In this document: positions 1 to 10,488 of the stretch, piece after piece | How the letters are laid out: each line of letters opens with the position of its first letter | Numbering within the stretch: position 1 is the stretch's first letter | Origin: Rana temporaria | Lineage: Eukaryota > Chordata > Amphibia > Anura > Ranidae | Assembly: GCF_905171775.1 (NCBI RefSeq) | Contig: NC_053499.1 | Coordinates: 144,894,251 to 144,958,250, forward strand | Reading direction: 5' to 3' | Length of the DNA: 64,000 nt | The notes under the pieces: model-generated | What the model saw: the letters and a program-made list of their open reading frames with translations, nothing else | Databases searched by the model: none | Told to the model about the DNA's origin: nothing | Made by a program: the position numbers and the translations under genes

Positions 1-292
1 CCTTGCGGCATATTGGGAGCAATGCACACTGGGAGATTTCCACGGACGGCGCATGCATTCGTGAAAAACGTCAATCACGTCGGGCCACAGAACATTAACA
101 TAAAACACGCCCCCCTGTCCCACATTTGAATTAGGCGGGCTTACGCTGGCCGATTTATGCTACGCCGCCGCAACTTACGGAGCAAGTGCTTTGAGAATAC
201 AGCACTTGCCCGTCTAAGTTGCGGAGGCGTAACGTAAATCGGATACGTTACCCCCGCGCAAAGATACGCGGATGTACAAGAATCCGGCCCTA
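1..292. repeat. Foldback element of the GGGCCAGATTC family, right half only
   Basis: CpG-rich non-coding repeat. The stretch with GGACGGCGCATGC, AAACACGCCC and GCTACGCCGCCG recurs near 33.2-33.3 and 34.4-34.7 kb, so this is the right half of the same family; its left half lies outside the window. It ends near 292 in the degenerate terminal motif GAATCCGGCCCT. Confidence 0.75.
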
Positions 293-729
293 AGACTTTA
301 CCTCTGAAAGCAGAAGCACCAGTTATGGTGTCTTCTCCAATGTCCCCACAAGGTGGCAGCAGCTTGATAGTAAAGTGATAATAAATGTAAACACAGTTTG
401 TTGTTCTAAACTGAATTCTCTCTGAAAATATTACAGGTATATACATTCACCGCCAGTTTATTAGGTACACCTTGCTAGTACCGGGCTGGACCCCCCTTTG
501 CCCTATAGAATTGCCTTCATTATTCGCAGCATAGATTTAACAAGGTGTTGGAGGGGGCGTTGTTAGGGGTGGGCTGGGGAGGCTGGCGCCCCGAATGGGT
601 CGATAAAAAGCCCTGAGTCTTGGCCATAGAGCATTTAATAAATAGCCCCGAGTGCCGCCGAGCAGAGACCATTTTGTTTCCGAGCGCCGCAGAGTGACAG
701 AGCAGGTCCCGCCTTCTGGAGCCTGCCGC

Positions 730-797
730 ATCTATGATGGACGTCCCACTGGTCCAATCCGGGACCGCGGGACGTGTGACGTCCATCATAGGCGCCG
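730..797. repeat. Short inverted repeat with a GACGTC core
   Basis: The arms CTATGATGGACGTC and GACGTCCATCATAG face each other around a GC-rich loop, inside the GGGGCGTTG insertion. A related CTATGATGGAC sequence occurs near 8100. Confidence 0.7.
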
Positions 798-1063
798 CAA
801 GCTTAGAAGGCGGGAATTACAATGCCGCCCAGCGCGCAATGCGACATCCCCGCTCGGTTCGGGGGCTCTCCATGGCTCCTGAGCCTCCTCTCCTCTGGCT
901 GACTGAGCCTCTTCTCCTCTGGCACCACGGCTGCCCGCCACGCCACATCCCCACTCCCTGCTCGGCGGCTATCCTCCCTTCCTTGGCTCCATTGCTATGA
1001 CGGGCACATTGGGCGTGCACACCACGGCTGAGGTATGTGATGTCAGTGATTGTGTATGTATGT

Positions 1064-1552
1064 AGGACAGGTCAGTGTAGTCAGGTCAGTGTATGCAGGT
1101 CAGTGTAGTCAGGTCAGTTCAGTGTAGTCAGGTCAGGTCAGTGTGGTCAGGTCAGTGTAGTCAGGTCAGTGTAGTCAGGTCAGTTCAGTGTAGTCAGGTC
1201 AGGTCAGTGTGGTCAGGTCAGTGTAGTCAGGTCAGTGTAGTCAGGTCAGTGTGGTCAGGTCAGTGTGGTCAGGTCAGTGTGGTCAGGTGAGTATAGTCAG
1301 GTCAGTGTAGTCAGGTCAGGTCAGTGTGGTCAGGTCAGTGTATGTAGGTCAGGTCAGTGTAGTCAGGTCAGTGTGGTCAGGTCAGTGTGGTCAGGTCAGG
1401 TCAGTGTAGTCAGGTCAGGTCAGTGTAGTCAGGCAGGTCAGTGTAGTCAGGTCAGTGATTGTGTATGCAGGTCAGGTCAGTGTATGCAATGCAGGTCAGG
1501 TCAGTGTAGTCAGGTCAGTGTAGTCAGGACAGGTCAGTGTTAGTGCATGCAG
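1064..1552. repeat. Minisatellite of GTCAGGTCAGTGTA units
   Basis: About 490 bp of irregular tandem repeats of a roughly 14-bp unit (GTCAGGTCAGTGTA/G) with extra GGTCA insertions. Open frames across it are by-products of the periodicity. The hexamer AGGTCA recurs throughout. Confidence 0.95.
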
Positions 1553-1734
1553 GTTATGTCAGTGTGTACTGACACATACACACACTCACATAGGTCTGGG
1601 TATTTGTCAGGTAGGTCACCCTGCGCCACTCCACCAGCAGCGCCCACAAGCCCCCCCCCCCCCCCCGGTGCCGGCTTGGCTTCGGGCTGAAGCCCCTGGT
1701 CTTTTTGGAACCTAGCAACGCCCCTGTTGGAAAC

Positions 1735-2382
1735 ATTCCTCAGATTTTGGTCCATAGTGACATGATAACACCACATCCCAGAGGAGCTCTATTGGATGAG
1801 ATGTGATGAGTGTGGAGGCCATTGGAGTGCAGTGACCTCATTGTCCAGTGGTGAGATGATTGGAGATTTGTGACATGGTGCATTATCCTGCTGGAAGGAG
1901 CCATCAGAAGATGGGGACACTGTAGTCATAAAGGGATGGACATGATCAGCAACAATACTCAGGTCGGCCGTGGTGTTTAAACGATGCTCAATTGGCACTA
2001 AGGGGCTCAAAGTGTGGCAAGAAAATCTCCCCCCCCACACCATTACACCACCACCACCAGCCTGAACCGTTGATTGATACAAGGCAGGCAGACCATTCAA
2101 CGTTTTTCCAATCTTCTATTGTCCAATTTTGGTGAGCCTCTGTGAATTGTAGCCTCAGTTTCCAGTTCTTAGCTGACAGGTGTGGTCTTCTGCTGCTGTA
2201 GCCCATCTGGTTCAAGGTTTGATATGTTGTGTGTTCACAGATGGTATTCTGAATACCTTGGTTGTAACAAATGGCTATTTGAGTCACTGTTGCCTTTCTA
2301 TTATCTAGAACCAGCCTGCCCATTCTCCTCTGACATCAACAATGCATTTTCCTCCACACAACTGCCACTCACTGGGTATTTT
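1735..2382 (-). pseudogene. Tc1 transposase remnant
   Basis: Reading antisense, a helix-turn-helix-like region and part of the DDE domain are recognisable, including an SPHLSAKNWKLRLQF-like segment and a later QQDNAPCH segment. Frames shift between about 1990 and 2320, internal sequence is missing, and no full-length transposase can be read. Confidence 0.8.
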
Positions 2383-2883
2383 GGTGAGTGTATATTTTGT
2401 ACATATTATAGTCAGTTTGTTAGGTTTCTGGTACTTTCTGCTCTGGCTGCGACGATCTCACACGGAAGTCGGAGCGGATATCTGGCTTTGACAGGTATCC
2501 ACTCCCCCTGAAAGGTACCAAATGTGGCAGCGGGCTGGGGGGAGGGTGCGAACAAGCGGAGCTTCCACTTTTTTAACCTGAAAAGTGAAATCTGCTATTA
2601 AGCCGCTAATTATCTGGCTCCAACCTCCAAGGTGAGAGTATAAAGAGCATGGTGCTGGGAGTGGTTTTGGAAGCGGATCACCATTTCTATAATTATTATT
2701 GAGCGCACCAATCACGGAGTGATTTTAAAGAGACTGGTTATTAGGTCTTTTTTGATCATCTTTATACTTGGTACACACATTGGAACTGTATTGTTGTATT
2801 TGTATAGTATATATTTTTTATATGTGCATGTAACAATTTATTAAGGGGTTTGAAGGAATATCACTGTGTTGCAGAATTCTCTT
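2383..2883. other. Stretch without a recognised gene
   Basis: No gene seen. The GATATCTGGCTTTGACAGG...CCCCTGAAAGG stretch near 2476-2515 looks like a degraded MITE end, but no partner terminus was found. The remainder is AT-rich. Confidence 0.4.
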
Positions 2884-3300
2884 AAAGCGGAGTTCCGCCA
2901 AAAAAAAAATATGAAAAGTCAGCAGTTACAAATACTGCAGCTGCTGACTTTTAGAATAAGAACACTTACCTGTCCAGCGCGCGGCGCGCGCCAGCAATGT
3001 GGACACCCGAAGGCCAAGTATTCCTCGGCTCCCGGGTGGAGGTGCTGGCATTGCTAGTAAAGGAATCAGGAAGCGAAGCCTTGTGGCTTCACAGCCTGGT
3101 TCCCTACTGCGCATGCACGAGTCGCGCTGAACGTTCTGAATGGTCCCTGCTGTCTTCTGGGACCCGAGTGGTCCTTGCTGTCTTCTGGGACCTGAGTGGT
3201 CCCTGCTGTCTTCTGGGAACTTTGCCGGCGCTGCCCATCGATTTCAATGTGCAGGGGTGCTTTAGGAGCGGTGTATTCACTGCTCTTAAAGCACTGCAAA
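2884..3300. repeat. Interspersed repeat starting AAAGCGGAGTTCCGCC
   Basis: Shares its first 150 bp with a second copy at 59.54-59.98 kb: AAAGCGGAG, an A-rich run, an AGTCAGCAG/CTGCTGACT hairpin, then the CCTGTCC motif. It contains three tandem copies of a roughly 30-bp unit around CTGCTGTCTTCTGGGA at 3139-3220. Non-coding. Confidence 0.75.
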
Positions 3301-3797
3301 TAAGCTGCTTGCAGGACTTTAGTCGACATAAGAAGGAGCTCCTGACGACAACTCATTATGTGTGTGTATAAAACATCCGTCCACAGAATCTTTCTTTCAT
3401 TCAAACCTCACCATCATGGGAAAGACCAAAGAACTGTCGGGGGACATCAGGGACAAGATTGTAGACCTGCACAAGGCTGGAATGGACTACAAGACCATCA
3501 GCAAGAAGTTTGATGAGAAGGAGACAACTGTCGGAGCGATTATTCGCAAATGGAAGAAATACAAAATAACCATCAATCGCTCTCAGTGTGGAGCTCCATG
3601 CAGGACTTTGCCTCATGGGGTGAGGATGGTCATGAGAAAAGTGAGGGATCAGCTCAGAACTACACGGGAGGAGCTGAAGGATCTCAAGGCAGTTGGGACC
3701 ACAGTCACCAAACAAACCATTGGTAACACAATATGCCGCCATGGATTGAAATCCTGCAGTCCTTGCAAGGTCCCCCTCCTCAGGAAGGCACATGTAC

Positions 3798-4344
3798 AGT
3801 AGGGTGTCCAAACGTCCCCGGTTTCCGGGGACAGTCCCTGGATTGAGGACAATGTCCCCGGGCCATGTCTGTCCCCGGGTTTTGTCCCCGGATTTGATTT
3901 GAACAGGGGCAGCAGTGATCCTGCATTTCTGGGTATTGGAGCCAATCATCGGCTCCGGCAGACTCGATGTCCATCGGTACACAGGCAGAACAGTGGTCTG
4001 GCTATGTAAACAAGGCAGATTGCCTTTCTGTCATTATACAAAGCAGGTACAGGGATCTATGCCTTCCCTTAGTAAAAACATCTCTCCCACAGTAAAAAAA
4101 ACACTTGTTAGGCACACATTTAACCCTTTGATTGCCCTAGATGTTATCTCCTTCCCAACAAGTGTCGTTACTACAGTGACAGTGTATATTTTTAGCACTG
4201 ATCACTGTGTTAGTGTCACTGGTTCCCACAAAGTGTCACTTTGTGTCCGATTTGTCTGCCACAATATTGCAGTCCAGCTATGAGACGCTGATTGCCGACA
4301 AAAAAAAATGTCCCCGGATTTAATTTTAAAATCTAGTCACCTTA
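3798..4344. mobile_element. Non-autonomous element with GTCCCCGG motifs, nested in Tc1
   Basis: Interrupts the Tc1 transposase between flanking ATGTAC copies (3792-3797 and 4345-4350). It begins AGTAGGGTGTCC and ends GTCACCTTAA, with repeated GTCCCCGG blocks near both ends. No coding capacity. The 6-bp duplication is my reading and could be longer with mismatches. Confidence 0.7.
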
Positions 4345-4759
4345 ATGTACGGCCCGTCTGATGTTTGCCAATGAACATCTAAATGATTCAGAGAAGGATT
4401 GGGAGAAAGTGCTGTAGTCAGATGAGACTAAAATCGAGCTCTTTGGCATTACCTCGACCCGCTGTGTTTGGAGGAAGAAAAATGCTGACTATGACCCTAA
4501 GAACACCATCCCTACTGTGAAGCATGGTGGTGGAAACATGATGCTTTGTGGCTGTTTCTCTGCTAAAGGTACAGGCCGACTTTGCCGCATTGAGGGGCCA
4601 ATGGACAGGACCATGTATTGTAAAATCTTGGAGGAGAACCTTCTTCCCTCGGCCAGAATATGGAAGATGGGTCGCGGATGGATCTTCCAGCATGACAATG
4701 ACCCAAAACATACCACCAAGGCAACAAAGGAGTGGCTCAGAAGAAGCACGTTGAGGTCT

Positions 4760-4968
4760 TGTGCAGCGTACACGCGATCTGACATTCCGACAACAAAACC
4801 GTAGATTTTTTTTTCCGACGGAATGTTGGCTAGGGGAGCATCTCTGTGGTTGAGTCATAGCCATAGAAACATTTGTAAAGAGGAGGAGTTAGTAAGATGA
4901 CCACGCCCATGTGGGGTCGCCAGAAATATTTCTGCACCCAGGCGTCTGTGACCCTAGGATCGGCCCTG
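4760..4968. mobile_element. Second nested insertion in the Tc1 transposase
   Basis: Between AGGTCTT and GCCAGTCTCCAG the Tc1 sequence is replaced by about 210 bp that include ACATTCCGACAACAAAACCG and a tail containing GGATCGGCCCTGCC, which recurs near 36.4 kb. The boundaries are approximate and it may be more than one fragment. Confidence 0.5.
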
Positions 4969-5219
4969 CCAGTCTCCAGACCTTAATCCTACAGAGAATT
5001 TATGGAGGGAGCTGAAACGTTGAGTTGCCAAGGGACAGCCAAGAAACCTTTAGAGAAGATCTGTAAAGAAGAGTGGACCAAAATCCCTCCTGAGATGTGT
5101 GAAAACCTGATCACCAACCACAAGAAACGTCTGACCTCTGTGATTGCCAACAAGGGTTTCTCCACCAAGTACCAAGTCATGTTTTGCTTGGGGATCAAAT
5201 ACCTATTCTCCCCACTGTA

Positions 5220-5662
5220 GGAAGCAGTGTGACACTTCCTATTGCTACATAATAGAGAGTTTCCACTGTGAGATAAAACAGGTGTCTTGTCATTTCATCG
5301 CCTTCCATTTCTCTAGAATTTTATTTGACAAAAGCACATGGGAAAAGTGTGAGAATTGTAAACTATGCAGACGGACGGGATTTCATGGCGTAGTGTATAG
5401 ATACAGAGAACATGATAAGCCAATTTATAGAATTACACCTGCCTGGTAGCGGGGCGAGGAATGGAAAGAATTTCACACAGATTTAAGCTGGAACTAAAAA
5501 TAAGGAAGTCTTCTTCTTCTTATTTTCCAGTCTCACCCGGGGTGTAAAAATAAGATCAGCCCACGCAGGCGCTACGGGGCCTCCAGTGGAAGGGAGACCC
5601 ATCATGGAATTTTGTTGCAACAATATAAACAGAAAATTAGAATTCATATGAAGATAACACAT
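5220..5662. other. Stretch without a recognised gene
   Basis: No gene, RNA or clear repeat structure was recognised here. Short open frames are unsupported by splice sites or family motifs. Confidence 0.4.
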
Positions 5663-5964
5663 ACCGATCATTCTATTACTAAGGATTGCAGTGTGAGAAT
5701 TACCGATCATTCTATTACTAAGGATTGCAGTGTGAGAATTACCGATCATTCTATTACTAAGGATTGCAGTGTGAGAATTACCGATCATTCTATTACTAAG
5801 GATTGTAGTGTGAGAATTACCGATCATTCTATTACTAAGGATTGCAGTGTGAGAATTACCGATCATTCTATTACTAAGGATTGCAGTGTGAGAATTACCG
5901 ATCATTCTATTACTAAGGATTGCAGTGTGAGAATTACCGATCATTCTATTACTAAGGATTGCAG
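5663..5964. repeat. 39-bp minisatellite, about 7.7 copies
   Basis: The unit starts ACCGATCATTCTATTACTAA. Starts fall exactly every 39 bp (5663, 5702, 5741, 5780, 5819, 5858, 5897, 5936). Copies are almost identical; the fourth has one C-to-T change. As 39 is a multiple of three, both strands stay open as a 13-residue peptide repeat, which is probably incidental. Confidence 0.97.
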
Positions 5965-6190
5965 AGGTTGCTGTAGTCGCCGGCCCTGTATTCAAGGGGT
6001 GTCCTAACTTCTTTCAAAGAGGACCAGATTTGATGAAGTGAACATGCTTGAGGGCCGACCATTTTACCTGACATTCTGTGAACCATTAAAATTCGATCTA
6101 AGTGTGTTCGTCCGAGCAACTAATTCACTGCCCAACAAGAATTATTTTGCTTTTGTGGCTGTGTGTGGTGAAGAGATGAGCTTGGGCGTT

Positions 6191-6419
6191 CCATGAATGC
6201 CGCAAACCCCATTGCCATGAATGCCGCAAACCCCATTGCGATGAATGCCGCAAACCCCATTGCCATGAATGCCGCAAACCCCATTGCCTTGAATGCAGCA
6301 CCCACATTGCCATGAATGCAGCACTCCATTGCCATGAATGCAGCACCCCATTGCCATGAATGCTGCAAACCCCATTGCAATGAATGCAGCACTACATTGC
6401 CACAAATGCAGCACCCATA
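6191..6419. repeat. Minisatellite, part 1 (CCATTGCCATGAATGCAGCA units)
   Basis: Tandem 21-24-bp units of CCATTGCCATGAATGC followed by AGCAC or CGCAAACC. The array continues after an insertion at 7064 and again at 7889, so one original array has been split into three parts. Confidence 0.93.
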
Positions 6420-7063
6420 CATGGGCGTCCGCTCCATAGGGCAAGGGGGGCAATTGACCCCCCCTGGAAAATGGAGAAGGTGTTGAAGAATCTCGCGGCT
6501 GTGGGCTGTCTGAGCAGTCCCGGGCCGGATGTCACACAGACACAGTGAGCAGAGTGAAGCCACCTCCCCCTCCAGTGTTTATGTGTACACAGGGAACCTG
6601 CTGTGCCCATGCCGTGCTGATGGCTGATCTGAGGTACTGAATGGGATGGGGGGGGGGTCCATCTGTGCTGAAGGGGGGGTCTGTGCTGAATGGGGGGGCT
6701 GTGCTGAAGGGGGGGTCCATGTGTGCTGAATGGAGGTGTCTGTGCAGAATGGGTGGTCTGTGCTGAATGGAGGGGTCTGTGCTGAAAGGGGGGTCCATCT
6801 GTGCTGAAGGGGGGTCTATACATTCTCTAGGCTATATTTATATGGGCATGGAGTGAAGCTGAATTATCCCAAGAGCTATTTCACACTACCAGCTGGCCGC
6901 GTTATCGGTAAAGCACCGCTTTACCATCGTTTTAGCTGCGCTATTTGGCCGCTAGCAGGGTGCTTTTAACCCCTGCTAGCGTTTGAAGAAAGGGTTAAAT
7001 GCGACTGTGTATTGTCACTGCGGAAGCACCCCCCCCCTGAAAAAATTTCAGCGGACGCCCATG
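6420..7063. mobile_element. hAT-like non-autonomous element in the minisatellite
   Basis: Perfect 14-bp terminal inverted repeats CATGGGCGTCCGCT and AGCGGACGCCCATG enclose 644 bp. The 8-bp direct repeat CACCCATA flanks it (6412-6419 and 7064-7071), which fits a hAT-type insertion. It contains an internal G-rich tandem repeat (next entry) and a CGCTAGCAGG-type fragment. No transposase frame. Confidence 0.85.
6645..6822. repeat. G-rich tandem repeat (GGGGGGTCTGTGCTGAA units)
   Basis: About ten irregular 16-24-bp units built on GGGGGTCTGTGCTGAA, some with a CCATC or CCATGT insertion, inside the hAT-like element at 6420-7063. Strong G/C strand asymmetry. Confidence 0.85.
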
Positions 7064-7571
7064 CACCCATATTGCCAATAATGCAGCATCCCATTGCCAT
7101 AAAAGCAGCACTCCACTGCCATGAATGCTGCAAACCCATTACCAAGAATGCAGCACTCCATTTCCATGAATGCAGCACTCCATTGCCATGAATGCCGCAA
7201 ACCCCATTACCAAGAATGCAGCACTCCATTGCCATGAATGCAGCACTCCATTGCCACGAATGCCACAAAATCCCATTCCCATGAATGCAGCCCTCCATTG
7301 CCATGAATGCAGCACTCCATTGCCACGAATGCTGCAAAATCCCATTGCCATGAATGCAGCACTCCATTGCCATGAATGCAGCACTCCATTTCCATGAATG
7401 CAGCACCCAATTGCCATGAATGCAGCACCCCATTACTGTGAATGCATCACCCCATTGCCGTGAATGCAGCACCCACATTGCCATGAATGCAGCACTCCAC
7501 ATTGCCATTAATGCAGCACTCCATTGCCATGAATGCAGCACCCACATTGCCATGAATGCAGCACCCCCATT
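7064..7571. repeat. Minisatellite, part 2
   Basis: Continuation of the CCATTGCCATGAATGCAGCA array after the hAT-like insertion. Units vary by substitutions such as TTGCCACGAATGC, TACCAAGAATGC and TTTCCATGAATGC. Long antisense frames here are repeat artefacts. Confidence 0.93.
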
Positions 7572-7888
7572 GTTGCCACCTTTTCTTCAAGTCAAACCCG
7601 AACACTTTAGCAGCCTGGGACACCTTTGGTGTGTAGCAGCGAACAATGGGTGTGCTCAAATTGCTCCTGCTGACATCATGGCTTTTACCTTAGTGATGCT
7701 GAACCTGCCCCCAGACAGCCGCCTGCAGCACCCAGACGGCAGCAGTGATTTGGGTGTGACTATCTTGGTTACTTGAGGAGCTACAGCCTGGTCTGAATAA
7801 TGTGTCTGGGTTTCAGTCCACCTGAAACCCGGACACATGATTCAAAACCTGGACTGTCCAGGTGAATCCTGGACAGGTGGCAACCCTA
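7572..7888. mobile_element. Element with GTTGCCACC inverted termini
   Basis: Begins GTTGCCACC and ends GGTGGCAACCCT; both ends carry inverted blocks related to CCCGGACA/TGTCCAGG. It splits the minisatellite a second time. No coding capacity. Confidence 0.7.
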
Positions 7889-7985
7889 GCAGTACTCCAT
7901 TGCCATGAATGCAGAACCCCATTGCCATGAATGCAGCACTCACATTGACATGAATGCAGACTCACCATTGCCATCAGTGCAGCCT
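7889..7985. repeat. Minisatellite, part 3
   Basis: The last few units of the CCATTGCCATGAATGC array resume after the second insertion and decay toward 7985. Confidence 0.85.
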
Positions 7986-8010
7986 GATTCATGCCCATCT
8001 GCAGCCTGAA

Positions 8011-8225
8011 GACAAGGAGGGGGCGGGACGAGCGCTAACACACATACAGGAGAAACTCCTGTTTTCTCAGGAACCTCTTTAATAGAAAGTTCCACCTCCT
8101 ATGATGGACAGAACAGTTGTCCAATGGCAGCTCAGGAGATGGAACTTCCTTTTAGTCAGGACGCTGTGTAAGCAGGAAATACTCCTCTCCTGTATGCACG
8201 GCACTCATCCCGCCCCCTCCAAGGC
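8011..8225. mobile_element. Foldback MITE with GGAGGGGGCGGGA termini
   Basis: GGAGGGGGCGGGACGAG near 8016 faces ATCCCGCCCCCTCC ending at 8220. Inner inverted blocks (CATACAGGAGA/CTCCTGTATG and GTTCCACCTCC/GGAGATGGAAC) extend the hairpin almost to the centre. Confidence 0.75.
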
Positions 8226-8230
8226 AGTCA

Positions 8231-8296
8231 GCATATATATCTTTTGTGGCTCCCGGCGCTCATGGATTCGTTGGGGGCCACAAAAGATATATATGT
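8231..8296. repeat. Perfect short inverted repeat
   Basis: CATATATATCTTTTGTGGC (8232-8250) and GCCACAAAAGATATATATG (8278-8296) are perfect reverse complements around a 27-bp spacer. Downstream sequence to about 8377 resembles the right end of a hAT element. Confidence 0.8.
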
Positions 8297-8889
8297 CAAA
8301 ATTACCAGGCGGGCCGTCTGAAACAGGAACGTGGGCCGCTTTTGGCCTGCGGGCTGGATTTTGGACATGCCTGTTGTATTGTCTGTGACATCAGATGTAT
8401 AGGAGGAGACTTCAGAATGGTTGTCACCAGTCACAGATCGATGTGAATTAAAGTATAGCCTCCAAAGTAGTTATACATAGACGTTGTAATAAAAGTACCA
8501 TCATCCGGGGATTAAGGGGCGGGAACCCACATGGGACAAGATAGCAGACGAGGTACAGCCCCGGGGGCGGGGCTGTTGAACTCGCCAAGGTGATACCTAG
8601 GCCGCCGCCGGATGGAGTTCCGGAGACGCCCGTCCTCACCTGGAGCTAACTGGGGGGAGGCGAGCAGCTGAGCCCAGTAGGAAAATTGAATACATGTACA
8701 CGGAGAATACAAATTGATGTAACATATACAATAAGAATACAATTAATAAAAATACAGTACAAATAGAGTACACATTGTATAATGATGCTCAATAAGTAAT
8801 GAGCACCAAGGTGGACCGAAGCAACCAATTGCGAGCGCTAGGGGCATGTGGGAGTGGAGCAAAAAGGCTTTGGTGGTGGCATAATACAT

Positions 8890-9790
8890 CCCGGACATAC
8901 TAGGGGGAGTACAACTGGGTGGATCCGTAGTGGAGAAGGATCTGGGGGTTTTAGTTGATCATAAGCTCAATAATGGCATGCAATGCCAAGCTGGGGTTTC
9001 CAAAGCGAGCAAAGTCCTTTCTTGTATTAAGAGAGGTATGGACTCCAGAGAGAGAGATATAATGTTCCTCGGTACAAATCATTAGTAAGACCTCATCTGG
9101 AATATGCAGTCCAGTTTTGGGCACCAGTTCTCAAAAAGGACATCGGAGAACTGGAGAAAGTGCAGAGAAGGGCAACCAAACTGATAAGAAGCATGGAGGA
9201 GCTCAGCTATGAGGAAAGATTAGAGGAACTGAATTTATTCGCTCTTGAGAAGAGGAGAATAAGAGGGGATATGATCCACATGTACAAATATATAAGGGGT
9301 CCATATAGTGAACTTGGTGTTGAGTTATTCACTTTACAGTCAACACTGAGGACAAGGGGGCACTCTTTACGTCTATAGGAAAAGAGATTTCACCTCCAAA
9401 TGCGGAAAGGTTTTTTCACAGTAAGAGCTGTGGAAATGTGGAATAGACTCCCACCAGAGGTGGTTTTGGCCAGCTCAGTAGATTGCTTTAAGAAAGTCCT
9501 GGATTCTTTCCTAAATGTACATAATATAACTGAGTACTAAGATTTGTAGGTAAAGTTGATCCAGGGTAAATCCGATTGCCTCTTGGGGGATCAGGAAGGA
9601 ATTTTTTCCCCTGCTGTAGCAAATTGGATCATGCTCTGCTGGGGTTTTTTGCCTTCCTCTGGATCAACTGTGGGAATGGAGTTGGGTGTATGGGATTTTA
9701 CTGTGTTTTTTATTTTGTTTTTTTTATTTTTTGTGGTTGAACTGGATGGACTTGTGTCTTTTTTCAACCTGACTAACTATGTAACTATCC
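8890..9790 (+). mobile_element. 3' end of a CR1/L2-like LINE
   Basis: Translation gives EKDLGVLVDHKLNN, RPHLEYAVQFWAP, KVQRRATKLIRSMEELSYEE and ERLEELNLFALEKRRIRGD, the conserved C-terminal end of vertebrate CR1/L2-type reverse transcriptases, interrupted by frameshifts. A 3' UTR follows, ending in TGGATGGACTTGTGTC and CAACCTGACTAACTATG. The same tail recurs at 35.5 kb and inverted at 47.3 kb. A 5'-truncated dead copy. Confidence 0.88.
9160..9378 (+). pseudogene. LINE reverse transcriptase C-terminal fragment
   Basis: A 72-codon open piece inside the LINE, containing VQRRATKLI-like and SYEERLEELNLF motifs. Upstream in-frame stops and frameshifts near 9070-9100 separate it from the rest of the domain, so it is a remnant. 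Confidence 0.8.
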
Positions 9791-10266
9791 CGCTACGGCA
9801 AGGAACTGACCTTCCCTGCCGAGGGGGATCACCCAAATGGGGCTGAAGGTATATACTCAAGGGTGGTAGGGAGGGGGATGCTCAGTGTGTCCTTGCAATT
9901 GTGATTTGCGTTGGGCAGACTTGAGCAGTGGTCTTGGGGGGGGCTGAGGTTATCCAATCCAGTCTGATGGTAGGTCAAACACTGGATAGAAGGGACAATC
10001 CAAAGCCTCTAATACAGACTAAGCCACAGCAGTTGGCAATGAGAGGTCGTCTAAGTGACACCATTGAATATGGTGAACTACATAAGGTTAGGGTAATAAT
10101 ATTTAAGCAGAGGCTACTCCCCAAAAGCTGGGGAGTGCTAAATGGTGGGATGCGAGGGGCCGGAGGCGGAGTTAACCACCCCAATGTCTGTCGCATGCCA
10201 CCCAAGGGAGGCCCTTTGTTGTCCCCCACCCACATCCTCACATTATTTTTTCTCATTTTCTTCATC
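9791..10266. other. Stretch without a recognised gene
   Basis: Open frames are present but show no family motif or splice-site support. Nothing else was identified. Confidence 0.4.
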
Positions 10267-10352
10267 AGGCCCCGTTCACACCTAGGCGTAAATACGCCTG
10301 TAGTGTGAACGCCGCTGCCGCCCCGACACGCCAGAGGGATGCTTTAGCATTG

Positions 10353-10482
10353 CCCTCTATGGAGATGGTTCACATCTCCACGCCAAACACCTGATGCCTG
10401 CCGCCTGAAAAAAGGTCCCGGACCTTTTTTTCAGGCGTCTTTCGGCGTTCGGCTAGGAGATGTGAACCATCTCCATAGAGGG
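10353..10482. repeat. Foldback with CCTCTATGGAGATGG arms
   Basis: CCCTCTATGGAGATGGTTC and GAACCATCTCCATAGAGGG are inverted copies. An inner hairpin GCCTGAAAAAAGGTCC/GGACCTTTTTTTCAGGC sits between them. Upstream GGCCCCGTTCACACC at 10268 is a probable outer MITE end. Confidence 0.8.
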
Positions 10483-10488
10483 GGTCAC

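Larger units (their letters stand above)
553..1724. mobile_element. Insertion with GGGGCGTTG termini inside the Tc1 element
   Basis: The insertion starts GGGGGCGTTGTTAGG and ends CCTAGCAACGCCCC, which is inverted and near-identical. It is flanked by the 7-bp direct repeat TGTTGGA at 546-552 and 1725-1731. Removing it and one repeat restores continuous Tc1 sequence, so it is a real insertion event. It contains a GC-rich foldback (about 730-797) and a long minisatellite. No transposase is visible, so it is non-autonomous. The superfamily is uncertain, because 7-8-bp duplications fit several families. Confidence 0.75.
446..2382 (-). mobile_element. Tc1-like DNA transposon, interrupted and truncated
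   Basis: The left end carries a terminal sequence containing TTTATTAGGTACACC. Tc1 sequence runs to about 552, is interrupted by a 1.17-kb insertion, and resumes at about 1725 with an antisense transposase remnant. Similarity to the Tc1 consensus stops near 2382, so the right terminal repeat is missing. The same subfamily recurs at 33.8-35.0 and 36.7-37.1 kb. Confidence 0.85.
3416..5170 (+). pseudogene. Tc1-family transposase, broken by insertions
   Basis: Starts MGKTKELSGDIRDKIVDLHK, the N-terminal paired-like helix-turn-helix typical of Tc1 transposases, and runs in one frame to the first insertion near 3798. After 4351 the DDE-domain part continues with KHGGGNMMLCGCFS and QHDNDPKHT. After a second insertion the C-terminal end (SLQTLNPTENLWRELK-like, then an EEWTKIPPEMCENL segment) follows. 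The two insertions plus small lesions make it non-functional. Confidence 0.88.
3345..5219 (+). mobile_element. Tc1-like transposon carrying two nested insertions
   Basis: A sense Tc1 transposase begins at 3416 and its sequence continues to about 5170, ending in a terminal motif containing GGGATCAAATACC. Foreign DNA occupies 3798-4344 and roughly 4760-4968. No matching left terminal repeat is seen; the left side abuts another repeat. It is a different subfamily from the Tc1 at 446-2382. Confidence 0.88.

Noticed and set aside
7139..7659. Open frames with repeated MECCIHGNG-like peptides
   Set aside because: Produced by the 21-bp minisatellite; period divisible by three keeps frames open.
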